A stretch of DNA of 64,000 nucleotides, taken from the NCBI GenBank assembly GCA_963576565.1, contig OY755044.1:43652735-43716734 (forward strand). Direction: 5' to 3'. A program made the position numbers and the translations under genes. Within the stretch, counting starts at the first letter, position 1. Each line of letters begins with the position of its first letter. Of this stretch, positions 44,400-53,964 are shown piece after piece. Below the pieces are notes generated by a model. The model did not search any database and had not been told where the DNA came from. It saw nothing but the letters and a program-made list of their open reading frames with translations. This DNA is from Aspidapion aeneum (taxonomy: Eukaryota > Arthropoda > Insecta > Coleoptera > Brentidae).

Positions 44400-44940
44400 A
44401 CTTATTATGTTTTAATGTATGATTTAAAAATGAACAAGGAAAGTAAAAAAGTTTCTTGATGAAAAGGCTGATGACGAAATTAGTACCTTAACCCAAGAAC
44501 GACAACTGAAAATTAAATTTTTTTAAGCATTGGATAAAATTAATTTTTAAAGGTTTATTGCTCTGAAAGGAGTTGTAGAAGACTTTTACAACCTTTCTGG
44601 AAAGTCATTGGCATCATTATTACTGGAAAAAATTTAAAATACATGCTACGGATTTAGCTATTTTGCATCCAAAGCTGGAAGCAGCTAGCAGCTTGGATAC
44701 TCTTAATAGGCTAAAAAAATATTGTTTAATTCTAAATTATCCAAACTTGCAGACCGCCCTACGAATATTTCTAACCATGCAAGTCAAGGGTCACTGCATC
44801 CTGGAAGCCTGGCGTCTCCCAGGCCAGGCTTCCAGGATGCAGTGACCCTATGGAAGTCACTTCTGTGTCATGTGAGCGGTCGTTTACCAAACTAAAATTA
44901 ATCATAACAAAAACATTTCATGTAAAAAAAGCCAAGTAGG
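44400..44940 (+). pseudogene. hAT transposase C-terminal remnant
   Basis: Degenerate frames lead into LAILHPKLEAASSLDTLNRL, then NYPNLQTALRIFLTM (to about 44780). After a 63-bp insertion with its 10-bp duplication, the same domain resumes as EVTSVSCERSFTKLKLI. The LTxPV...ERSFSKLKLIK pattern is the hATC dimerisation domain of ZMYM/P52rIPK-like transposases. Upstream there are frameshifts and stops. The insertion lies within the conserved motif and kills the gene. Confidence 0.7.
44777..44859. mobile_element. 63-bp palindrome with 10-bp direct repeats inside hAT sequence
   Basis: Positions 44787-44849 start AGGGTCACTGCATCCTGGAA and end with the complement, with unequal arms (about 37 and 26 bases). 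ATGCAAGTCA (44777-44786) and ATGGAAGTCA (44850-44859) flank it, one mismatch in ten. A 9-10 bp duplication would suit a MULE-like element. It looks like two transposon termini joined, that is, an internally deleted copy or an excision scar. Confidence 0.68.
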
Positions 44941-45213
44941 CGAAAGTGGTATTCCGTAAAAAGAATTGATATAAAAGTAATGTCAAGTTCTCCAATACAA
45001 ATTTCAAAATGAAAGGTTCTTAACAATTTAGAAATGAATTTTTAAACTTTGGTATTCCAGCCAAACTTTTTTACGTTCAATTTAGCACTGTGCCCAAGAG
45101 TTAGAAAAACATCTTGAAATTTGTATTGGAGAATTTGGCTTTACTTTCATCTCAATTCTTTTTACGGAATATCACCTTCGCCTACTTGGCTTTTTTTACA
45201 TGAAATGTTGTTG
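44905..45213. mobile_element. Palindromic MITE, 0.3 kb
   Basis: Arms extend from ACATTTCATGTAAAAAAAGC through GCCAAGTAGGCGAAAGTGG and AAAAAGAATTGA on the left, mirrored at 45150-45213. The loop is about 45040-45100. It directly follows the hAT remnant. No frame. Confidence 0.75.
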
Positions 45214-45329
45214 TTATGATTTCACTCCTTTTTTACAGGATTTGGATAATATTTAAGTTTTAAAGTAGTAAAATATGCGGAAAATTGTTCAAAACTTTTG
45301 CAATACATTATAATTTTTTTTAAAATATT

Positions 45330-45667
45330 TTCCTATGGTTTTATTATAGTTCCTATCAGCCTTCTAAAGCTCAGCTCTCTAGTGTTCCTGGAAGTAGGCA
45401 ATGTTAATTTTACATAACTTTACAATTATAGGGGAGAGAAGTAAATTAAAATGTTGCTATTTTTAAATTTTTTCTTATAGTTTTATCATAGTTCCTATCT
45501 GTCTTCCAAAGCTCAGCTCTCTAGCGTTTCTGGAAGTGGAGAATGTTACTTTTACATAACTTTACATTTATAGGGGAGAGAAGTAAATTAAAATTTGGGT
45601 GTTTTTTAATTTTCTTTTATAGTTTAAGTTAAGCTCAGCTCTCTAGCGTTTCTGGAAGTGGGCAATG
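45330..45667. repeat. Tandem repeat, about three 120-bp units
   Basis: Units include AAGCTCAGCTCTCTAG then GTTTCTGGAAGTGG and GGGGAGAGAAGTAAATTAAA, at about 45369, 45509 and 45633. The third copy is shortened at both ends. Confidence 0.75.
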
Positions 45668-46679
45668 TAATGGATTGGGTTGGTTTGTTGCTGGTATAGG
45701 GGGTAGGCATTTTTTGAACCGTGGGGGCGCCAAATTTTGTCTGTGCCCACGACGTATTTTGCCTTAGATCCGCCATTAGTCGGAGAGCAACTCTCGGTTC
45801 TCCAATTGATTAAGAAGTGGAGCAGAGAGAGAGAGAGTCTAAAGTCTACTTTTAGTAGAGCATACATTCACAATGATACTCGCAAATGGACAAAGAGTTG
45901 TAGATAACTGTCGAGAGAACTTTTCTGCGAATCATTTTAAGAAGGGCTCTCTAGTTTTCGCTGTGAAATAGAAATGTATGGATCAATAAAAAACTTACCG
46001 ATTATTAAATTAATGTTTTACAAAACAATAACATAAAAAATTAAAATTATTCTGAAGTAGATAAAAATTATACTGCTTATGACACAGCACCAAATGCAAA
46101 AACCAATTTAAAATTATAATAATGCCTTACATAGTAAATTTTGTTTTTACCATATTCTTTGCCCCCACTACAAATTTTGCGATAAGAAAAATATAAAATG
46201 ACAAACATAAAGGTACAGTCAAAAACGAAAAAATGATTCATAACCATACAGGCACCGACACCTTCCTATGTGCAACTGCTATCAGCAAATATTTTACTGA
46301 TCCTAAAATACGTGTGTGTAAAACAAAATTAAACAGCATATTACATAACAAGAGAAGAAAGTAACAAATTTAATACGAGTTTGTTTAATTTCACTTGTTG
46401 TTTATAGTTTTAGGTCCTTGCATTATTTGGTATATGAGAATTATATTGGCAATTGCCCATTGCGATCAGAAATTTTAACACACGAAAAGGTGATCTCATG
46501 TTTTCAGACGTTGATAGTTTACGTCTAACTTTTAAGTTTTCATACCTTTGACAGTGGGAAGGAAGAATTATAGAAATCAGTTTGATCACTTGGACGAGTT
46601 AATACCCTGAGAGTCTCTCATTCTTGTATTGAGACACCGCAGCTTGCATAGATGAAAGTTTTCCGAAAATTTATGTATG
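45668..46679. other. No gene; a GA microsatellite and repeat fragments
   Basis: GAGAGAGAGAGAG at about 45825-45838 and a G-rich GTGGGGGCGCCAAATTTTGT segment near 45720 that resembles a hAT-type end. Nothing else recognised. Confidence 0.5.
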
Positions 46680-46749
46680 GCTTCGGTAGTTCAATGTTTA
46701 GAATGTTTGCGTACAGAGCAAGAGAGAGGTTCGAGTCCCGGCCGAAGCA
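46680..46749 (+). tRNA. tRNA-like sequence, tRNA-Gly-related, probably a pseudogene
   Basis: The acceptor stem GCTTCGG pairs perfectly with CCGAAGC. The internal Pol III B box reads GGTTCGAGTCC, and the region after it (CCCGGCCGAAGCA) resembles tRNA-Gly. An anticodon stem TTTGC/GCAAG is possible with loop GTACAGA, giving ACA, not a normal tRNA-Gly anticodon. The T stem is badly paired and the A box is imperfect. A T tract about seven bases after could terminate Pol III. A decayed tRNA or the head of a tRNA-derived SINE are the main options. Confidence 0.45.
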
Positions 46750-47030
46750 GAAAAACTTTTTTCTTATTTTTTTTTCTTTAGTTTAACTTGTTCTTTACGA
46801 GCGTGAATGTTGTGATTTAACCTCTAGCCGAGTAAAACAAGAGGCGTGTGTAATAAAGTTACTTTCTATCGAGTTGTGTACGCTATTTTTCCTACGAACA
46901 CTGTTAATCTATACTAATTTTTGTCAAAATTGGTTATTATTTTTGCACAAATCAAATGAAACTGCTTTGCCGCATATGTGTGGAAAAGTACTTTGCAACA
47001 CATGTGGGGCATATGTTAGGTTACAATAAA

Positions 47031-47205
47031 TCAGCTCTTGATTTAGAAACGCTTTTTGGTGTCCCTATTGGATATAGAAAATGTATTTTTGGCGCAGTAA
47101 TGGGCTGCGCGGTTTTTCTTTGTGCGCTGTATTTTTTTGGCGCGGTTTTTTTACTTGCGCAGTAATGGGCTGCGGGGTTTACTATTTTACGCGGTAACAC
47201 TGTAA
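47031..47205. repeat. GCGCGGTTTTT-rich dispersed repeat, copy A
   Basis: Starts near TTGATTTAGAAACGCTTTTT and includes TGGCGCAGTAATGGGCTGCG twice. A diverged copy is at about 56466-56700. It abuts the RTE fragment; frame 47021-48067 reads across the junction, so its C-terminal end is not RTE protein. Confidence 0.7.
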
Positions 47206-47212
47206 AAAAAAT

Positions 47213-48170
47213 GAATTTCCATACTTCAGAGCTCTGCCTACCTCCTACGTGTGTATTTATATCGTGGCATTTGCGCTCGAACATTTCATTTTTTTCTGTG
47301 CGTATCAAACTTCTTAGCTGTCTTCTGGTTTCCCTGTATATTTCTAGGTCTCTTTGCTCTTTAGTACTGAGCCATTTCAAGTATGTGCGTTTTTTCCCTT
47401 TGACCATTTCCTGTATTTTCTCCGTCCACCACATCTTCCTGTTATTTCTATTATCTTGGTATCCAACAGCTTCGTTGCTTGCTTCCTTCAAGCTTTTTAT
47501 TATGTTTCTATATATCTCTTCAAATGAGTGATTTGTGTTAATTAATTTTTGATCTAATCGGTTCTGATACAATCTTTGAGTACTTTCGATTTCTAGACTT
47601 CTAAAGTTGTATTTTTGATTGTCTTCGATGCACTCTAGGTTTTCATTTTCTCTAATACTTTCGTCCTTATTTGTTTTTCTTAAAGGGAATAATATTTTTG
47701 CTTTTACCAGATAGTGGTCAGATCCACAGGTAACACCACGAAGTGCTCGCACATCATACCACTTTAATTGCGAGTGTTGTCCACCTATAGCATAATCAAT
47801 GATTGATTTAAGATTTCTTGTTGGCTGAATCCAGGTATATCGATGAATATCCCTATCTTTAAAAAAACCATTATTTATTTTTAGGTTGTGGGTTTCACAC
47901 AATTGCATCAGTCTTAAGCCATTATCATTTGTTACTTCCTCTCCAAATGGTCCTATCACTTTGCTCTGGGTTTGTCTACCAGTTCGGCTATTAAAATCGC
48001 CAAGCATAATTATTTCTCTGGTATTACCGATTTTGGTGTTACTTATATTAAGGCAGAAAATCTTCAAATAAAGTCATTTATTTTAAAATATTCCTCTAGT
48101 TGTTGTTCCTGGCCTGTATTAGCAAATACCTTCCATTCAATGTATGTACCTACATGCACCTCTCACCACC
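47213..48170 (-). pseudogene. RTE-like non-LTR endonuclease fragment
   Basis: The frame encodes IIMLGDFNSRTGRQ near its start (about 48005), then LKINNGFFKDRDIHRYTWIQ, LKSIIDYAIGGQ and RGVTCGSDHYLVKAKI. This is the C-terminal half of an apurinic-type endonuclease in the form seen in RTE elements and craniofacial-development-protein-2-like copies. It is followed by the connector (MWWTEKIQEMVKGKKRTYLK). Upstream relics (NTGQEQQLEEYF-like) are in another frame. The RT domain is missing: sequence at the 3' side turns into the GCGCGG repeat at about 47205. The element is truncated at both ends. Confidence 0.82.
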
Positions 48171-48364
48171 TCTTATTTTTCGGTATTTTTCGGTATTTTA
48201 CGAAATGTTACTAAGAAAAGTTCTTTGTTTTAATGAGTTCTATGAACAGTTAAAAATAAAATCCCAACTTTGGAATCACTGAATGAAGAGGACGCCAGAC
48301 GAACGACTAGAAAGAAGTAGGTATTGTTGGATTCAGAAAAAGTGTCTATTTTTATTTTAAAAAA

Positions 48365-48595
48365 AATGTGTGTGCTTAAGACCACACGGCAGAAGTGTAA
48401 ACTTCAACAAGGCGAAACTAATAATACTGGCCTTCATCTGCATCATCATATCGCTCACTGAATATTCCTCTCACAGTTAGTCGACTCGAGCCGACTTCAC
48501 TCGAATGATCGTTACATAGCCGAGCCTGACGGCTCAGTTCAATTCACTACCCACAAAAACTGCTAAACGCGCCTAAAGAAGTTTACACTTCAAAA
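48365..48595. repeat. AAGTGTAAACTTC element, copy B (reversed)
   Basis: GTGCTTAAGACCACACGGCA followed by GAAGTGTAAACTTC (about 48391) and ending GAAGTTTACACTT near 48595. It is the reverse complement of 29697-29968 with substitutions and a roughly 40-bp internal deletion. Confidence 0.72.
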
Positions 48596-48599
48596 GATC

Positions 48600-49173
48600 T
48601 ACAAGGTGAGTTAAAAAAAGTAAACTTAGAACATTTCCAAATGTCAAAATTAAAATTAATCCGTGATTTCTATTAGTGTTTATTAATAAAATCAAACTTA
48701 GTTTTTTTTATGAAAAATAGTTTTTCCAACGACCACATATAAAAATGAAGCTTTTCATGTGAATATGTGTGTGGTAAATTTTGCCGGTGAGTGGGTATTT
48801 TTTTGTATACTACTTATTTTTAAAAATAATAAAGAAGACAAGTGACATAAAAAAGGAAATTAACACAAAATCACTATTCTGGCAAAAGGTCTCGGCAAAC
48901 AAATTAACAAAACCTCAAAAAATTCCTTAAATTACAATTGGCAAAGCTGCATCTAAAATATTAAGAATCGTAATTGGCTGAAACAAAATGTCACCGTCCG
49001 AAACACCAATTTTAGGTATTTCGGACGGTTGCGAGTGTGTTTCAGACGACTACAGTAATTACAGTATATTACTATTTTTCTTTATTTAGAAGATGTTATG
49101 AAATAAACATTGTTTGTTTTTAACATTTGTAAGATGGTACACACTAATTATTGTCTGTTTTTATTATATGAAA
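48600..49173. other. No gene; a short hairpin
   Basis: CACCGTCCGAAACACC and GGTATTTCGGACGGT form a hairpin at about 48989-49031, without flanking direct repeats. Otherwise AT-rich. Confidence 0.4.
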
Positions 49174-49205
49174 CACTAAGTTTGTTAGGTGATCCGTGCA
49201 CTAAG
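49174..49205. mobile_element. Footprint 8: single-ended 18-bp insertion with CACTAAG repeats
   Basis: TTTGTTAGGTGATCCGTG (49181-49198) lies exactly between CACTAAG (49174-49180) and CACTAAG (49199-49205). Only one terminus is present, 18 bases of it. Confidence 0.78.
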
Positions 49206-49532
49206 TATTATTGTTACTCTGAAATATTGTAGCTTTTAAAGTAAAAGTTTGATGTACAGTTGTCGCTTACAAAAAAAATCATTTATGAACTTTTGTACCC
49301 TATAATTTAATGATATAACACAAAAAAAGACTTCTTCAGAAAAAACTGATTCTCAACGAAAAAGAGCAAATAGGTATTAAGGGCCTTTGTTTAATTCGAA
49401 AGGTTAAAGCTTGAAAAACACCGATAACACCTTTGCTACTAATTTTGCTTGATGTTTATTTTTAGTTTTTGAGGCAAAATTCTGGAATTTGGCCGTTTAA
49501 ACACCCAATAGATTGTCAAAAATATATATATA

Positions 49533-50035
49533 CAGTGTGTCCCAAATAAAAGCAACTACATGGAGTGTTATGAGGATTTCGGAAACGGTAAGAGATACAA
49601 TTTTGGTTAAATGAGAAAAAAGTTGCGCTATTCCGCGCACAATCGGATATTGTATAGAAATTAAAAATGATCACGTAGGTTTTCAAAATATCGAGCAAGA
49701 ACTAATGTGTCTTCTTGAAAAATTAAAATTAGGATGTCTAGAAAAAAATCGTTAACATCATTAGATTGGCCGTAGTCGCTAATACAAAATTATCAAATTT
49801 TATTAAATTTGTTTAGCAGATGACCAACAATATTAAAATTTTTTGAAAAACACAATTTCCAGTGTTTCTTTGATATTTTGAAAACCCCTGTAGATATTTT
49901 TAATTTCGGTACAAAATCTAGTTGCGCTCGAAATGCCGGAAATTTTTTCTCATTTGAGCAAAACTGTATCACTTACCGATTCCGTAATATCCATAAGACC
50001 CCATGTAGTTGCTATTATCCGGCACACCCTGTATA
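49533..50035. repeat. Foldback MITE, ATACAGTGTGTCCC type
   Basis: TATACAGTGTGTCCCAAATA on the left is mirrored by the complement of GGCACACCCTGTATA on the right. The arms share the region GCAACTACATGGAGTG (near 49551) and its complement near 50000. A spurious frame appears in both arms (49516-49698 minus and 49878-50078 plus). Confidence 0.75.
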
Positions 50036-51080
50036 CACAGGGTGGTCCATGTTAAAGTACATTAATTTTAATAGGTGATAGAACGTCGAACAAAAAGTTT
50101 CATAAGAAAACTTTTTTAAAAAACGTTTCCTAACAAAGACAGGGTGTCAAAGTTTTAGAAAAAAAATGTTTTTTTCGTCCTAACTTTTAAACCGTTTCAT
50201 CCATTTTCACTAAAATTCTTTCACGGACTATTGTATTCGTTTTCCGAAATTCTCAAGTGGCGTAGATATTGGGGTTAGGCGCCCCATTTTACCCTCCCAA
50301 TCTTTGGCGCCACTGAATATAAAAAAAAATTCTTGTTTTTTATTCCTTATTTAATTTGGCAAAAAAAAGTGTTTTTGCAAAAAAATGTTTTGCCTTAGTT
50401 TTTGAGATATTTTAATAAATTTAAAGTGATTTACGCACGAAGAGGGCCAGTGGCGTGGCCACAAACATCACCAGAGATTACGCCGTTAGACTTTTATGTG
50501 GAGGGATACCTAAAAAATATTGTTTATGAAATGACAGTAGAAACACGCGAAGAACTAGTGGAACGTGTTAAAAAGACGTGCCGTCAGCTTAAGAAAAGTC
50601 GTCAAGTCTTAACTGCAACAAATTCCGTGGCTAAAAGACTTCAAAAATGCATTGAAATCGGTGGATTTCATTTTGAAAACTTACTCTAGAAATAAATTTA
50701 CCTATTTGTTAGTTTTAAGAAGTTTTTTGTTGCTCAATTAAAAGAGAAATAAAAAAAAATAATTTTATTTTTAAAACAGGCAGGGGTGCCAAAGATTGGG
50801 AGGGTACAATGGGTTGCTTACCCCCAATATCTACGCCACTGGAGAATTTTAAAACCAGAATACAATCGTTACTTAGAGATGTACGACAATAGTCTGTGAA
50901 CGAAATTTAGTGGAAATCGATTTAACGGTTTAAAAGTTATGACAAAAAATTCTAAAATTTTGACACCCTGTATCTTTGTTAGGTAACGTTTTTTAAAAAA
51001 GTTTGGTTATGAAACTCTACTTTTTGTTCGACGTTCTATCATCTATTAAAATTAATGTACTTTAACCTGGGCCACCCTAT
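50036..51080 (+). mobile_element. Tc1/mariner-type foldback, long inverted ends
   Basis: ACAGGGTGGTCCATGTTAAA at about 50038 is mirrored at about 51056-51080. The inverted arms continue for about 270 bases through TTAATAGGTGATAGAACGTC, GACAGGGTGTCAAA and CAAGTGGCGTAGATATTGGG. Between the arms is a transposase C-terminal fragment. It directly abuts the previous foldback, so the boundary is approximate. Confidence 0.75.
50402..50689 (+). pseudogene. Tc1/mariner-like transposase C-terminus
   Basis: The reading frame includes RRGPVAWPQTSPEITPLDFY then GYLKNIVYEM, ETREELVERV and ends IEIGGFHFENLL. The WP...SPDLTPLDFFLWGYLK form is characteristic of a group of insect IS630/Tc1/mariner transposases, and the D of PLDF is the third catalytic acid. 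The first two catalytic residues are absent because the interior was deleted. No ATG-based start for an independent gene is visible. Confidence 0.78.
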
Positions 51081-51730
51081 ATATATATATATATACCACC
51101 CTGCCCAAAGTAACTTTTTGTTTAGGCCACTGAATGTCGTTACTTAGTTTTTAAAATTGTAATTGATTTTTGGTCTTGGATGATGACATTACTACTTTCT
51201 AGTACTGTACATTTCTCTGATGGGCACTCATTAAAATGAAAACAATGTATATGCCTCACTTACTTACCTGTGTGAGCTTCCTTTTGAACTTTTTACTGAT
51301 AAAACTTTATCAATTTTATGATAAGTAATGTGTAAATTTTTAAGCTTTTAAAAAAAGGTACGAAATGAAAAGGACATAAAACAAGTTTGTGGGGCCGTTC
51401 TTAAATTACGTAACACAACAATTCAGGATTTTTGACCCCTTCTCTCCCCTTTGTAAGGCATTTTCAAGAAAAAAAAAATATTGAGTGTAACGCGAGGCTA
51501 AGCCTCCCTCTCCCCGTACTTTAAAAATTGTCACAATCTCCATGTCATCCCCCTACAATCGCCTACGCAGTATGAAACTTATGGGGGAGGTTCGGTTCGG
51601 TTCGATTGCAATAAGTTAAAAATAAAATAGGTATTTATTGAAATAAACAAAAAAAACGAAAACCAACATACATACACATCATTCACTCATGTCCTTTTAA
51701 ATAGAAATGTGATAGAAAATATGGCTAATA
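51081..51730. other. No gene; repeat-end fragments
   Basis: An AT microsatellite sits at about 51071-51096. GGGGCCGTTCTTAAATTACG near 51391 belongs to the widespread repeat end also at 34977. Nothing else recognised. Confidence 0.5.
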
Positions 51731-51731
51731 C

Positions 51732-51873
51732 CCTGTTTCCACCAATGCATGCCCACCCCGATTCAAAAAACGCATCAGGTGACACTGCATTTAAAACCGG
51801 TGCAAATCCATGGGCTATCACGTGATGCTTTTTTTGAATCGGGGTGGGCATGCATTGGTGGAAACAGTGTATA
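51732..51873. mobile_element. Palindromic MITE, CTGTTTCCACCAATGC ends
   Basis: CTGTTTCCACCAATGCATGC followed by CCACCCCGATTCAAAAAA is mirrored to the right end at GGTGGAAACAG, with a 50-bp loop. The frame 51687-51911 is a shadow. Confidence 0.8.
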
Positions 51874-51879
51874 ACTCTC

Positions 51880-52560
51880 CACGGACGTCCGTATGTTAGG
51901 GTCACTCTCAAAAATTACCAAAAAACATTTTTGTAAATTTTTTTACAAACAAATGTCTATAGGATAAAATTAGTTAAAAAGTTATTTTTTTTCTAAAAAG
52001 CTTATTTTTCTTTAAAAATACATAAAATATGTAGCAAAAATTGTGTATTTTGATTATTTTTAAAATTTTATTATTACGCCCCTGGAGACTTTCCTGTGAC
52101 ATAAACCCCACATTATATCACAGCTTTTAAAAGCACATCATATTTTCTACAATAAAGTATACTACATATTTTTTCCTAATAAGTGTAGTTTTTGAGAAAA
52201 TTTTATAAAACTATAATAAACATGTTTATTCTAAATAATCCCAATTTACGGACGCCACTGAAGAGCTACTTGCTTTAGCTAACCTTATTGACCCATACAT
52301 CGTTGGAAAGGGAATTCTGTTATCCATAAAAAACTGTTCTTTGCAATTTTCGACAAAAAGGTTAGTTTTCGAGAAAATCTTATTAAATTAAAAACTGAAA
52401 AAAAAAAACATGTTTTTAGGGGTTTGGGGGATTTTCTCTGTCCTTGTCGATATTGGCAACAGGAATATTCGGATTCAGCGGGGTCGAATTAGGGGGAAAT
52501 GGTCAAAAAGTAATATGGTTTGCTTCTAGACCGCAAACGGAGAGCTTTTTAAAATTTTTT
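51880..52560. repeat. Second copy of the 4820-7230 repeat, right part
   Basis: From about 52080 it follows 6720-7230 in the same orientation: TTCTACAATAAAGTATACTA, CACTGAAGAGCTACTTGC, GTTGGAAAGGGAATT and GGATTCAGCGGGGTCGAATT. It is diverged and lacks the GGTCGAAAGTAC array. No gene. Confidence 0.7.
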
Positions 52561-52658
52561 GCCCTAACTATATCATGCAGGTTTTGCTAAAATTGTAATT
52601 GTAGGCATTGAGTAAATAACCCATATAGAGGGCCATCGGCGAGCTTCATCATATTGAC

Positions 52659-52875
52659 GGGCAGATGGCGCTGAAATAAATTTGTCTGGTACGCAATATA
52701 TAGAGACAACTACTATGATCTTATGGCATTTGTATGATCCACGGCAGACCGAACCGAAGCTTTTTTTTTGTGTGTATGATAGGCATGAGCCTCGGAACTC
52801 GCATATGTAACTAAATCGTACCAGCTGTCCCTGAATATTGCGTACCAAACGAATTTATTTCAGCGCCATCTGCCC
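52659..52875. mobile_element. MITE with GGGCAGATGGCGCTGAAATA ends
   Basis: The left end GGGCAGATGGCGCTGAAATA continues to TTTGTCTGGTACGCAATAT, and its complement closes the element. The interior frame on the minus strand (52573-52848) is chance. Confidence 0.75.
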
Positions 52876-53087
52876 CAATCAAATATAATTTTTGAATGAT
52901 TTCGCTTGAACACCGGTTAGCTGAATTTCGATACATCGTTTGTAGGTCATTTCATTTCAATAGCTTTTAAATAGTTTATAGAATTTTTACAGTAGGTCAG
53001 GGGACAGATGATAAGGATTTATCAGTCCTTAAGTAGGGTGATTATATTATTCATAAAATTTTTAAAAACTCATCTACTCAGTTTTTG

Positions 53088-53164
53088 AAGTGTAAACTTC
53101 TTTAGGCGCGTTTAGCAGGTTTTGTGGGTAGTGAATTAAACTGAGCCGTCAGGCTCGGCTATGT
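53088..53164. repeat. AAGTGTAAACTTC element, copy C (truncated)
   Basis: Matches the start of copy A, including TTTAGGCGCGTTTAGCAG and AGGCTCGGCTATGT, then stops where the GCCGCGG cluster begins. Confidence 0.72.
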
Positions 53165-53165
53165 G

Positions 53166-53270
53166 GGGATGAGACAATTCGCCGCGGCCGATTCGCCGCG
53201 GCCAATTCGTCGCGGGACAATTTGCCACCGGCTGATTCGCCGCGGGGACAAATCGCCGCAAGATTTTTTG
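53166..53270. repeat. GC-rich cluster of ATTCGCCGCGG units
   Basis: About six degenerate units (ATTCGCCGCGGCC, AATTCGTCGCGG, AATTTGCCACCGG, AAATCGCCGC) in 105 bases, in sharp contrast to AT-rich neighbours. It may be the terminus of a transposon. Confidence 0.65.
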
Positions 53271-53439
53271 TTTTATGATATTACCATTGGCAATTGTTTA
53301 AACATTTTTATTTAGCTTGACTTCATATAATATATTTGTTTATTATTTTGGTTATAACTTTTTTTAAACTTTTCCAACTAGGTTCGGTTCGGTTCGTTTA
53401 GTATACAATTGAACATTTTTTTAACTAAAAGAATTAATA

Positions 53440-53960
53440 AAATGGTGGATCCAAAATGGCGGATTTTCCCATTTATGAACCGATTTGCACTCGAAACTTT
53501 AAAAATCTTTCAGGTCGCTGATTATTATTTTTAACTTAAATTTATAAAAAATCAAAATGGCGGTTCCACAATGGCGCACTTTCTTATTTATACACCGATT
53601 TTCCTCAAACTTGAAACATCGAGGCGCTTAAGGTAACACAATACAATTTTTGACTCAAATTTAAAAAGCTGAAAATGGCGGATTCAAAATGGCGGATTTA
53701 TCCATTTATAAACCAATTTGCATCAAATTCGGAACTTTGAGATCTTTCAGGTCCATGTTGGTTCATAAATGAGAAAGTCCGCCATTTTGAATCCGCCATT
53801 TTCAGAATTTTAAATTTGAGTCAAAAATTGTATTGTGTTACCTTAAGCGCCGCGATGTTTTAAGTTTGAGGCAAATCGGTTTATAAATATAAAAGTGCGC
53901 CATTGTGGAACCGCCATTTTGATTTTTTTAAAGTTAGAAATCATAATTTTATTTATTTTT
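53440..53960. repeat. Palindrome with AAAATGGCGG units
   Basis: AATGGCGGATTCAAAATGGC-type units are tandem on each side, and the right half (53755-53940) is the complement of the left (53440-53750), with the centre near 53757. No gene is recognisable. Confidence 0.75.
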
Positions 53961-53964
53961 TTAA

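Noticed and set aside
44663..44845. 60-aa frame as a gene
   Set aside because: Its first part is hAT C-terminal sequence and its last part is read from the inserted 63-bp palindrome.
47211..48214. Hydrophobic plus-strand frames over the RTE fragment, suggestive of membrane proteins
   Set aside because: They are complements of the endonuclease frame; hydrophobicity comes from complementary A/T-rich codons.
48989..49031. CCGTCCGAAACACC hairpin as another footprint
   Set aside because: The arms pair, but no direct repeat flanks it and the sequence is unrelated to the footprint terminus.
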